A stretch of DNA of 64,000 nucleotides from Pseudoxanthomonas sp. CF125 (GTDB lineage Bacteria > Pseudomonadota > Gammaproteobacteria > Xanthomonadales > Xanthomonadaceae). The stretch covers positions 744,001 to 808,000 of the forward strand of contig NZ_FNLD01000002.1 in NCBI RefSeq assembly GCF_900104085.1, given 5' to 3'. Both the position numbers and the translations under genes were made by a program. Below, piece by piece: positions 45,978-53,363 of this stretch (position 1 is its first letter; every line of letters begins with the position of its first letter). Under the pieces are notes generated by a model. The model was not told where the DNA came from. It did not search any database and saw only the letters and a list, made by a program, of their open reading frames with translations.

Positions 45978-48012
45978 AATAACCGGGCGTTTCGCGGTCG
46001 CGGCGTTCGGTTTCCTCCAGCGCCGAGGTCGAACGCGGGCCGTCGTACTTGCGGCGCGATTCGATGAAATCGCGGCCGAACAGATCGGTGGCTTCGGCGC
46101 GCACGCGCCAGCGTTCGCCGATGCGGCGCTCCACGAACAGCGTCCATCCCGCGTCTTCCGATTCGCGCGCCACTTCGTCGTAGCGGTATTTGGCTTCGCG
46201 TTCTGCGATATGTTCGAATTCGACGCCCCAGTTGATGCGCCACGCGGGCAAATCCTGGGTCAGCTCAATGCTGCCTTCCACCGGCTTCTCCTCGGAGATC
46301 GGCCGCGACTGGCCGGTGACCGGATCGGTGACCCGACTGCGCCGCCACAACATCGAGGTGCGCAGGTGCGCGCCACTGAATCCGATGCGGTCCAGGGGCG
46401 TGGAGAATTCCAGGACCAGCGTGTCGCGGCGTCCGTCGCCGATATTGCCGGGCGCATCGAACGCATCGTCGGGCGTGGTCACCAGCACGCGGTCGATCAC
46501 GTCGCTGATCTCGTCGTGGGTCCAGGTCAGGGTCAGTGCCGCATCGCTGCCGAAGCGACGCTCCCACGCCGCGCTCGCGCGCCAGGTTTTGTCCGGTTCC
46601 AGGCTGGCGTTGCCCGCCGCCACCAGATCCGAATCCAGCGAGGCGGAGGCGACGAAATCGCCGAACTCCAGTTGGCCTACTTCCCGCGACAAGGCGAAGC
46701 GGAACTGGTTGCGCTGATCCCGATCCCAGCGCGCAGCCAAGCGTGGCTTCGGGTAGGTGAAGCTGCGTCGCAGCGGGCTGTCGCCGCTCTGCGAGATGGA
46801 AGAGCGCTCGACCCGCATGGTCCCTTCCAGCAGCCAGTGGTTGGCCGGTTTCCAAAGTGCGCCGAAAGCGGCCTCCGCGCGCTTCTCCTCGATCCTTACC
46901 TGCGAACCAGGCAGTGCGACCGGCGCGCCGTTCTGCACCAGCGCCGCCTCGCTTTCCAGGAAATTGAATGCGCCTTCCAATGATGTGACGAAAGACAGTC
47001 GCTGCGAATGCTCGTGGGTCAGTTCCAGGTGGCCGATGGTCTCGCCGGTGTCGGTCTTCTCGCCGAAGGTCTCCTGCTCGCCGTCCTCGATCGATTGCTC
47101 CTTGCCCTCCAGCCAGCCGAGTTGCTGCGAAAGCGTCATCTCCATGGTGGAATGGGCACCGAACTGCTTGACGAAGCGCGCGCCGAATTCCACTTCTTTG
47201 CTGTCTTCCGATTCCTGCACTGTCTCGTCCTCGGCATTGCCGAAGACAGCTTCGATGCCGGTGCTGGTTCGCACGCGTTCGCCGCGCGCGGCGGCGGTCA
47301 GGGTCAGCCGTCCGCCGGCGACGGGCTGGCGCCAGCTCACCCCGGCTTCGCTGTTCCTGGCGACGGTGCGCGTGCGCAGACGGCTTAGGGCCAGCAGACC
47401 GCCTTCGGGCGAGAACGTGCGGATGGTGCCGCGCCCGCTGTCGTCGTCCAGCTCGGGTTCGAACTTCAGCGCCAGATCCAGGGCGCGATCCTGCCAGCGG
47501 CGTCCGTACTCCACTTGTCCCTGCGGCGACAGCCAGCCGTCGGTGGAAGCCACCGCACCGGCTTCCAGCGCCGCCTCGGTGGAGGCCTCGCGCCGCCGCA
47601 CCACGTTGGCCAGGATCGGGTGACCGGACATGTCCACGCCGCTAGCGCCGCTGCGGATCAATTCGATGCGTTCCACCGCAGCGGCTGGAATGCGCTTGAG
47701 CAGATCGCCGATATCCTCGCGCTTGCTCGAGGGCCTCGCGCCGTCGATCAGCACGTTCCCCTGCGCGGCCGCGTAACCGCGCACGTCCTCGTCGGCTTCT
47801 ACCAAAGTGAAGCCGGGCAGGCGATCGAGCATGTCGCGCGCGTTGGCCGGAGAAGCGGAGGCGAAATACTCGGGCGGGTAGGCCGTGATTCCGTTGGCGG
47901 CGGCAGTCTGCGCCGCCGCCGGCAGCGCCATGCACGCAGCCACGCATGCGATCAGGCGAAAGGCGAGTGCCGATGGCCAAGCCCTGGGCGATGATCCGGT
48001 GCCGGTCTGCAT
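45943..48012 (-). CDS. TonB-dependent receptor, second copy of the island
   Basis: The 689-residue receptor has a signal peptide (…ALPAAAQ), a short plug (ANARDMLDRLPGFTLVEADEDVRGY..., NVLIDGARPSSKRED, VERIELIRSGASGVDMSG) and a barrel ending SLTFRRSMGG. The C-terminus lacks the usual terminal aromatic residue, which is odd for an outer-membrane barrel; the last aromatic lies in YFSLTFRR. It converges on phoD with a 35-base overlap and is divergent from the PepSY/two-component operon. Substrate is unknown; a phosphoester or metal related to the island is a guess. Confidence 0.85.
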   Translation of the reverse strand: MQTGTGSSPRAWPSALAFRLIACVAACMALPAAAQTAAANGITAYPPEYFASASPANARDMLDRLPGFTLVEADEDVRGYAAAQGNVLIDGARPSSKREDIGDLLKRIPAAAVERIELIRSGASGVDMSGHPILANVVRRREASTEAALEAGAVASTDGWLSPQGQVEYGRRWQDRALDLALKFEPELDDDSGRGTIRTFSPEGGLLALSRLRTRTVARNSEAGVSWRQPVAGGRLTLTAAARGERVRTSTGIEAVFGNAEDETVQESEDSKEVEFGARFVKQFGAHSTMEMTLSQQLGWLEGKEQSIEDGEQETFGEKTDTGETIGHLELTHEHSQRLSFVTSLEGAFNFLESEAALVQNGAPVALPGSQVRIEEKRAEAAFGALWKPANHWLLEGTMRVERSSISQSGDSPLRRSFTYPKPRLAARWDRDQRNQFRFALSREVGQLEFGDFVASASLDSDLVAAGNASLEPDKTWRASAAWERRFGSDAALTLTWTHDEISDVIDRVLVTTPDDAFDAPGNIGDGRRDTLVLEFSTPLDRIGFSGAHLRTSMLWRRSRVTDPVTGQSRPISEEKPVEGSIELTQDLPAWRINWGVEFEHIAEREAKYRYDEVARESEDAGWTLFVERRIGERWRVRAEATDLFGRDFIESRRKYDGPRSTSALEETERRDRETPGYFSLTFRRSMGG

Positions 48013-48118
48013 TGCGCGATTCCCCTCTAAGAGGAGCGCAGGCTAGACTGGCGTGGCTGACATCCCGGCGGGGCTCTTCGTCAGGTCGATATCAGCAAGG
48101 CCATCGCATGCTGTGCTC

Positions 48119-48448
48119 ATGAACCTATCCCTCCGCTCCCGCAAGCTTCTCGTTCCGCTGGCCCTGGTTGCCGCGGCCTCGCTGTTTCCCGCCGCCGTGG
48201 TGTTGGCGGCCAAGCACGACGATCACGTCGCCGCGCGCGAACTGCTCAAGCGCGGCGAGATCCTGCCGCTGAACCAGATCCTCGAAGTGGCCCAGCGCCG
48301 CGTGCCTGGCGATGTGATCGAAGTCGAGCTGGAGCACGAAGACGAAGGCTGGGAATACGAAGTGAAAGTGCTCACGCCCACCGGCCATGTCCGCAAGATC
48401 ACCTTGAACGCGCGCAACGGCGCCGTACTGAAGATCAAGGACGACTGA
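48119..48448 (+). CDS. PepSY-domain exported protein
   Basis: The 109-residue product begins with a Sec signal (MNLSLRSRKLLVPLALVAAASLFPAAVVLA) followed by one PepSY unit: AARELLKRGEILPLNQILEVA, VIEVELEHEDEGWEYEVKVLT, VRKITLNARNGAVLKIKDD. PepSY proteins next to two-component genes often modulate or report on the sensor in the periplasm. The ATG at 48119 gives the clean signal peptide; an upstream in-frame ATG at 48053 does not. The stop overlaps the response regulator start (TGATG). Confidence 0.85.
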   Translation: MNLSLRSRKLLVPLALVAAASLFPAAVVLAAKHDDHVAARELLKRGEILPLNQILEVAQRRVPGDVIEVELEHEDEGWEYEVKVLTPTGHVRKITLNARNGAVLKIKDD

Positions 48449-49110
48449 TGCGTTGCCTGGTGGTCGAGGACGATCCGGATATCAGCGCCGACCTGCAGCG
48501 CGCGCTGGAGGCGGCGGGTTTCTCGGTCGATGCGGTCGCCGACGGAGAGAGCGCCTGGTACCAGGGCGATGTGGAGGATTACGATGCGGCCGTCCTCGAT
48601 CTGGGTCTACCCAAGCTCGATGGCCTGTCGGTGCTGAGGCGCTGGCGTTCCGCGGGACGCGCGTTCCCGGTGATCGTGTTGTCCGCGCGGGGAGACTGGA
48701 CAGAGAAAGTGGAAGGCATAGAGGCGGGCGCCGACGACTATCTGTCCAAGCCTTTCCAAATGGGCGAGCTGGTCGCGCGTCTGCGCGGGCTGGTGCGCCG
48801 CGGCGCGGGCCGGTTGTCAAACGTAGTGGTGACCGGCGCGTTGCGGCTGGACACCACGCGCATGACCGCGGTTTTCAACGGTGCCCCCGCCCGGCTCTCG
48901 CCGCTGGAATTCCGCCTGCTCGATTTTCTCGCCCACCAGTCCGGCCGCGCGGTTCCGGCCGACGAGCTGGCCGAGCACCTCTACGGCGCGAGCGAAAGCG
49001 GCGATGCCAACGCGATCGAAGCAATCGTCGCGCGCTTGCGCCGAAAATTCGGTGCCGATGTGATAGTCACCCGGCGCGGCTTCGGATACCTGCTGGAATC
49101 GGGCGCGTGA
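48448..49110 (+). CDS. OmpR/PhoP-family response regulator
   Basis: The 220-residue regulator has a receiver domain (acidic pocket VVEDDPD, phospho-acceptor Asp51 in VLDLGLPKLDG, and SKPF Lys) and a winged-helix trans_reg_C domain (LSPLEFRLLDFLAHQ..., ARLRRKFGADVIVTRRGFGYLL). It sits between the PepSY gene and the kinase with overlapping codons. The C-terminal domain and partner kinase resemble PhoP/QseB-type systems, but the signal cannot be deduced. Confidence 0.92.
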   Translation: MRCLVVEDDPDISADLQRALEAAGFSVDAVADGESAWYQGDVEDYDAAVLDLGLPKLDGLSVLRRWRSAGRAFPVIVLSARGDWTEKVEGIEAGADDYLSKPFQMGELVARLRGLVRRGAGRLSNVVVTGALRLDTTRMTAVFNGAPARLSPLEFRLLDFLAHQSGRAVPADELAEHLYGASESGDANAIEAIVARLRRKFGADVIVTRRGFGYLLESGA

Positions 49111-50468
49111 TCGCGCGTTCGTTGCGCTGGCGTCTGCTGCTGGGCGCGACGGCGGCGATCCTGGCGGCGCTGGTGATCGCCTGGCTGTTGATGACGCTGT
49201 TGTTCGAACGGCATCTGGAGCGCCGCCTGCAGGCGGAGATGACCCGCGATGCCTTGGGACTGGTCGCCGATCTGTCGCTGGCGCCCAATGGCGCCCCTTT
49301 GTTGGAGTCCGAGCCGCGCGATCCGCGCCTGCAGAAACCGGCGGGCGGTTATTACTGGCAGATATCCGCGCGCGCGGGCGTGCTGCGCTCCCGTTCGCTA
49401 TGGGATGCGGCCCTGCCGGTGCCCAAGGACACGCCTGCCGGCGACTGGCGTTTGCGACGAATTGAAGGGCCGTTTCACGAACCTGTGGCGATTCTCGAAC
49501 GCCGTCTGCAACTGGATGACGCGAAATCACCCGTACAAGTACAGCTGGCGCAGGACACGCGTCCGCTGGCCAGCGCGCGCGCCGAGTTCGGGCGCGAGTT
49601 GGCTGCATTCCTGGCGGTGCTATGGCTGGTGCTGTCCGCCGCTGCCTGGCTGCAGGTGATGTTGGGGCTCAAGCCGCTGGGAAAAGTACGAGGCGAACTG
49701 GAGGCGCTGCGCGACAGTGCCAGCGCGCGCCTGCCCGATTCCAGCCTGCGTGAAATCCAGCCGTTGACCGATGCCATCAACGCCCTGGCCGACGCCCGCG
49801 AACGCGATCTGGATTTGGCGCGGCGCCGTGCCGCCGATCTGGCGCACGGATTGAAGACGCCGCTGGCCGCGATGGCGGCGCAGAGCCGCCGTGCCCGTGA
49901 AACCGGCGCCGAAGCGGCGGCCGATGGCATGGACCGGGCGATCGCCGCGATCGGCGCCACCATCGACGCCGAGCTTGCGCGCGCGCGTATCGCCGCGGCC
50001 GGTCATGCTCCTGGAGTCTTCACCTTCGTCCGTGCCGCGGTCGAACGCCTGGCCACGGTACTGGAACACACGGAAAAGGGCGGACAGATCGCTTTCGCGC
50101 TTGATATCCCGGCCAGCCTGCAACTGGCGATCAGACCCGAGGATCTGTCGGAGATACTCGGCGCGGTGTTGGAAAACGCCGTCAAGTACGCGCGCCGTCA
50201 GGTACGGGTGACGGGCAGCGCGGGTCCGGAGTGGACCAGTGTGTCGGTCGAAGACGATGGTCCGGGAATCGCCCATGACCGTTTCGACGATGCATTGATG
50301 CGTGGTGGCCGGCTGGACGAATCGGGTAGCGGATACGGGTTCGGTCTATCCATCGCCCGCGAACTGATCGAAGCGATGGGCGGAACGATGGAGCTCGGCG
50401 AGTCTTCGATGGGTGGCTTGAAAGTCCGTTTTTTCTGGGGGTTGAGGGCATCAGCGGGCCGGGATTGA
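49107..50468 (+). CDS. Membrane sensor histidine kinase
   Basis: The 453-residue kinase starts at GTG inside the regulator stop (GTGA). It has two membrane helices (LLLGATAAILAALVIAWLLMTLLF and LAAFLAVLWLVLSAAAWL) around a periplasmic sensor of about 130 residues. A HAMP-like linker, the H-box ADLAHGLKTPLAAM (His247), an N-box EILGAVLENAVKYAR, and the ATP lid VEDDGPGI / GYGFGLSIARELIEAMGG follow. The architecture matches PhoQ-like kinases. Ends 23 bases before convergent recQ. Confidence 0.92.
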   Translation: MIARSLRWRLLLGATAAILAALVIAWLLMTLLFERHLERRLQAEMTRDALGLVADLSLAPNGAPLLESEPRDPRLQKPAGGYYWQISARAGVLRSRSLWDAALPVPKDTPAGDWRLRRIEGPFHEPVAILERRLQLDDAKSPVQVQLAQDTRPLASARAEFGRELAAFLAVLWLVLSAAAWLQVMLGLKPLGKVRGELEALRDSASARLPDSSLREIQPLTDAINALADARERDLDLARRRAADLAHGLKTPLAAMAAQSRRARETGAEAAADGMDRAIAAIGATIDAELARARIAAAGHAPGVFTFVRAAVERLATVLEHTEKGGQIAFALDIPASLQLAIRPEDLSEILGAVLENAVKYARRQVRVTGSAGPEWTSVSVEDDGPGIAHDRFDDALMRGGRLDESGSGYGFGLSIARELIEAMGGTMELGESSMGGLKVRFFWGLRASAGRD

Positions 50469-50491
50469 CGGGTGCCGATCCATGGCCCGGC

Positions 50492-52294
50492 CTAACCCTG
50501 CGCGCGGATGGTTTCCAGTACTTGCGGGCCATAACGCTCGAGTTTGGTCCCGCCGATGCCGCCGACTTGCGCCAGTTCGCCCAGGCTGCCGGGGCGCTGT
50601 TCGGCGATGTTGCGCAGCGTGCTGTCGTGGAAGATGACGTAGGCCGGCACGTTCTGTTCGCGCGCCAGTTGCGCGCGCAGTTCGCGCAAAGCGCCGAACA
50701 AGGGCAAATCCTGCGCCTGCACGGCAACGCCAGTGCGTGGGCCGCGATCGCGTTCGCGCGGTTTCTTCCCCGGCAGTTCCTTGCGCAGTACGACCGCCTG
50801 CTTGCCGGTGAGGACCGCACGGCTCGAATCGGTCAGGCGCAGACCGCCGAAGGCTTCGGCGTCGACTTCCAGCAGTCCCGCGGCGACCAGTTGCCGGAAC
50901 ACGCCGCGCCACGATTTCGCATCCAGGTCCTTGCCGATGCCGTAGGTGCTGAGCTTGTCGTGGCCGAACTGCTGGATGCGTTCGCCCTCGCCGCCGCGCA
51001 GCACCTCGATCAGGTGCACCACGCCGAAGCGCTGGCCGGTGCGGTAGACGCAGCTCAATGCCTTTTGCGCGGCCAGCGTCGCATCCCAACTGGCGGCAGG
51101 CTGCAGGCAGTTGTCGCAATTGCCGCAGGGGTTCGGATAGGTTTCGCCGAATCCCGCCAGCAGCACCTGGCGCCGGCACTGCATGGATTCGCAATAGCCC
51201 AGCAACTGATCCAGCTTGCGGCGTTCCAGCTGCTTGCGTTCCTCGCCGGCCTCGGACTGCTCGATCATCTGCTTCAGCAGCACCATGTCGCCAAGTCCGT
51301 AACAGAGCCAGGCTTCGGCGGGTTCGCCGTCGCGGCCGGCGCGGCCGGTTTCCTGGTAATAGCCTTCCAGCGATTTGGGCAGGTCCATGTGCGCGACGAA
51401 GCGCACATCCGGTTTGTCGATGCCCATGCCGAAAGCAATCGTGGCCACCATCACCACGCCTTCCTCGCGCAGGAAGCGGCGCTGGTTGGCGGCGCGCACT
51501 TCCGCATCCAGACCGGCGTGATAGGGCAGGGCCTTGAAGCCCAGCTCGGCCAGGGCCTCGGCGGTCTGGTCGACCTTGCGCCGCGACAGGCAATAGACAA
51601 TGCCGGCCTCGCCGCGATGCGCGTCCAGGAACTCCAGCAGCTGGCGCTTGCCGTTCTCCTTCTGCACCACGTTGTAGCGGATGTTGGGGCGGTCGAAGGA
51701 GCTGACGAACCATTGCGCTTCGTCCAGCTGCAGGCGCTCGGCGATTTCGCGCTGGGTGGGCGGGTCGGCGGTGGCGGTCAGCGCGATCCGCGGCACTTGC
51801 GGCCAGCGCTCGTGCAGGACGGTGAGCTCGCGGTATTCGCGGCGGAAATCGTGGCCCCATTGCGAGACGCAATGCGCTTCGTCGATGGCGAACAGGGCGA
51901 TGGGGGAGCGGTCCAGCAGCGACAGGAAGCGTGGCGTCAGCAGGCGTTCCGGGGCGACGTACAGCAGGTCCAGCTCGCCGACCAGTAGCGCACGCTCCAC
52001 ACGCGCGGCGGATTCGCCATCCAGGGTGGAGTTGAGGAACTCGGCGCGCACACCGACCTGGCGCAGCGCCTCCACCTGGTCCTGCATCAGTGCGATCAAC
52101 GGCGAAATCACCACGCCCACGCCCGTGCGCAGCAGCGCCGGCACCTGGTAGCACAGCGACTTGCCGCCGCCGGTGGGCATCAGCACCAAGGCGTCGCCGC
52201 CGGCGGTGATGTGCTCGATGATGGCTTGCTGCGGGCCACGGAAATCGGCGTGGCCGAAAATGCGGTGCAACAGTTGCTGTGGGGATTCCTGCAT
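50492..52294 (-). CDS. recQ: ATP-dependent DNA helicase RecQ
   Basis: RecQ unwinds DNA from 3' to 5' during recombination repair and fork restart. The 600-residue protein has Walker A MPTGGGKSLCYQVPAL, DEAH box AIDEAHCVSQWGHDFR, ALTATADP, motif VI YYQETGRAGRDG, the RecQ-Ct zinc cysteines (CESMQCRR…CGNCDNC) with winged helix, and a C-terminal HRDC domain (ALRELRAQLAREQNVPAYVIFHD). Length and domain order are normal. Confidence 0.96.
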   Translation of the reverse strand: MQESPQQLLHRIFGHADFRGPQQAIIEHITAGGDALVLMPTGGGKSLCYQVPALLRTGVGVVISPLIALMQDQVEALRQVGVRAEFLNSTLDGESAARVERALLVGELDLLYVAPERLLTPRFLSLLDRSPIALFAIDEAHCVSQWGHDFRREYRELTVLHERWPQVPRIALTATADPPTQREIAERLQLDEAQWFVSSFDRPNIRYNVVQKENGKRQLLEFLDAHRGEAGIVYCLSRRKVDQTAEALAELGFKALPYHAGLDAEVRAANQRRFLREEGVVMVATIAFGMGIDKPDVRFVAHMDLPKSLEGYYQETGRAGRDGEPAEAWLCYGLGDMVLLKQMIEQSEAGEERKQLERRKLDQLLGYCESMQCRRQVLLAGFGETYPNPCGNCDNCLQPAASWDATLAAQKALSCVYRTGQRFGVVHLIEVLRGGEGERIQQFGHDKLSTYGIGKDLDAKSWRGVFRQLVAAGLLEVDAEAFGGLRLTDSSRAVLTGKQAVVLRKELPGKKPRERDRGPRTGVAVQAQDLPLFGALRELRAQLAREQNVPAYVIFHDSTLRNIAEQRPGSLGELAQVGGIGGTKLERYGPQVLETIRAQG

Positions 52295-52309
52295 GGGTCT
52301 AGGTTAACA

Positions 52310-52326
52310 GCGGGGTCAAGCCCCGC
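52310..52326. repeat. GCGGGGTCAAGCCCCGC hairpin
   Basis: Six-base perfect arms around a five-base loop, 16 bases upstream of the recQ start codon. It could fold in the recQ leader. Confidence 0.7.
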
Positions 52327-52613
52327 ATTCCGGGTATGCCGGAGACGGTGCTAAGGCTTGGCCGATTGTTCCGGTAAGGGTTTTCCGTATTCGGGGCAAT
52401 ATTTTGAAGTAGTGCGGTCGCATTCGCAGAGAACGCAGTGAAGAAGACCACGCGCGCCGCTAGCTTTTCTCCTCTCCCCTTGTGGCGCCCGAAGGGTGTG
52501 CAAGGCTGAGAGGATGCCCGGAGGGCAGGAGACGGGTGCGCGAGCGCAGCGCGTGCTTTTGGACCTCATCGTTCAATACACGCCTTATCTGTTGGTGCTG
52601 AAGGCTCCGGCGC

Positions 52614-52660
52614 ACCCTCTCCCGGCCTTCGGCCACCCTCTCCCATCAAGGGAGAGGGGG
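52614..52660. repeat. CTCTCCC-type palindromic repeat
   Basis: CACCCTCTCCCGGCCTTCGGC precedes a 9-bp inverted repeat CCCTCTCCC/GGGAGAGGG (52636-52658). It is related to the palindromes at 22729 and 22910. Confidence 0.8.
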
Positions 52661-52694
52661 TCCCACACCCGTTTGGAAAAAGCGCGGGAGGGAG

Positions 52695-53279
52695 TTACTG
52701 CAGCAGCGAACGCAGCATCCAGGCGTACTTCTCATGGGTCTGCAGGCGCTGGGTCAGCAGGTCCACGGACGGGTCGTCGCCAGCGCTGTCGGCGGTCTTG
52801 AGCACCTTGCGCGCGGTGCGGCATACGGCTTCGTTGCCGACCACCAGCTGGCGCACCATTTCGTGCCAATCGGCGCTATGGGTCAGGCCGGGTTCCTCGG
52901 GAATGGAGGACAGGGCGACGAATTCGCGGTACGAGCCGGGCGCGTTGTAGCCGAGCGCGCGGATGCGTTCGGCCACTTCGTCCAGCGCCGTCCACTGCTC
53001 GGTGTACTGGGTCTCGAACATCGTGTGCAGCGAGTTGAACATCGGGCCGGTGACGTTCCAGTGGAAGTTGTGGGTCTTCAGGTACAGCGTGTAGCTGTCG
53101 GCGAGGAACCCGGAAAGACCGTCGGCGATCTTCTTGCGATCGCCGCTGCCGATCCCGATATCGATGTTGGGCGCGGTAGGCGCGGCGGCGGCCAATCGGG
53201 CCGCGGCGGGTGAGGTCGCCGGCGCCTTGCTCTTGTCCGGCTTGCTGCTTTTGGGCTTGCTGCTCTTGGTCTTGGCCAT
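52695..53279 (-). CDS. dps: Dps-family ferritin-like DNA-protection protein
   Basis: The 194-residue protein oxidises and stores iron and shields DNA. The ferritin-like domain has the ferroxidase residues in KTHNFHWNVTGPMFNSLHTMFETQYTEQWTALDEVAERIRALG. An N-terminal tail of about 35 residues is rich in Lys/Ser/Pro (KTKSSKPKSSKPDKSK), longer and more basic than in E. coli Dps, and should bind DNA. An AAGGAG RBS precedes the ATG. It is divergent from hrpA. Confidence 0.94.
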   Translation of the reverse strand: MAKTKSSKPKSSKPDKSKAPATSPAAARLAAAAPTAPNIDIGIGSGDRKKIADGLSGFLADSYTLYLKTHNFHWNVTGPMFNSLHTMFETQYTEQWTALDEVAERIRALGYNAPGSYREFVALSSIPEEPGLTHSADWHEMVRQLVVGNEAVCRTARKVLKTADSAGDDPSVDLLTQRLQTHEKYAWMLRSLLQ

Positions 53280-53363
53280 GCGGGGCGCTCCTTAAGGTGG
53301 GATAGGCGACAATAAACAAGGTAACGCATGTTGTGTAATCAAAAGATTCACTGCCACTGATCG

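Larger units (their letters stand above)
52295..52694. other. recQ-dps intergenic region rich in palindromes
   Basis: No gene is supported. It contains the hairpin GCGGGG-TCAAG-CCCCGC (52310-52326), a degenerate CTCTCCC/GAGAGG repeat block (about 52470-52535), and a CCCTCTCCC-ATCAA-GGGAGAGGG hairpin (52636-52658). Parts resemble the repeats next to moeA and fdhD, so the gap looks like accumulated intergenic repeats. The last hairpin lies past the dps stop and could terminate it. Confidence 0.6.
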
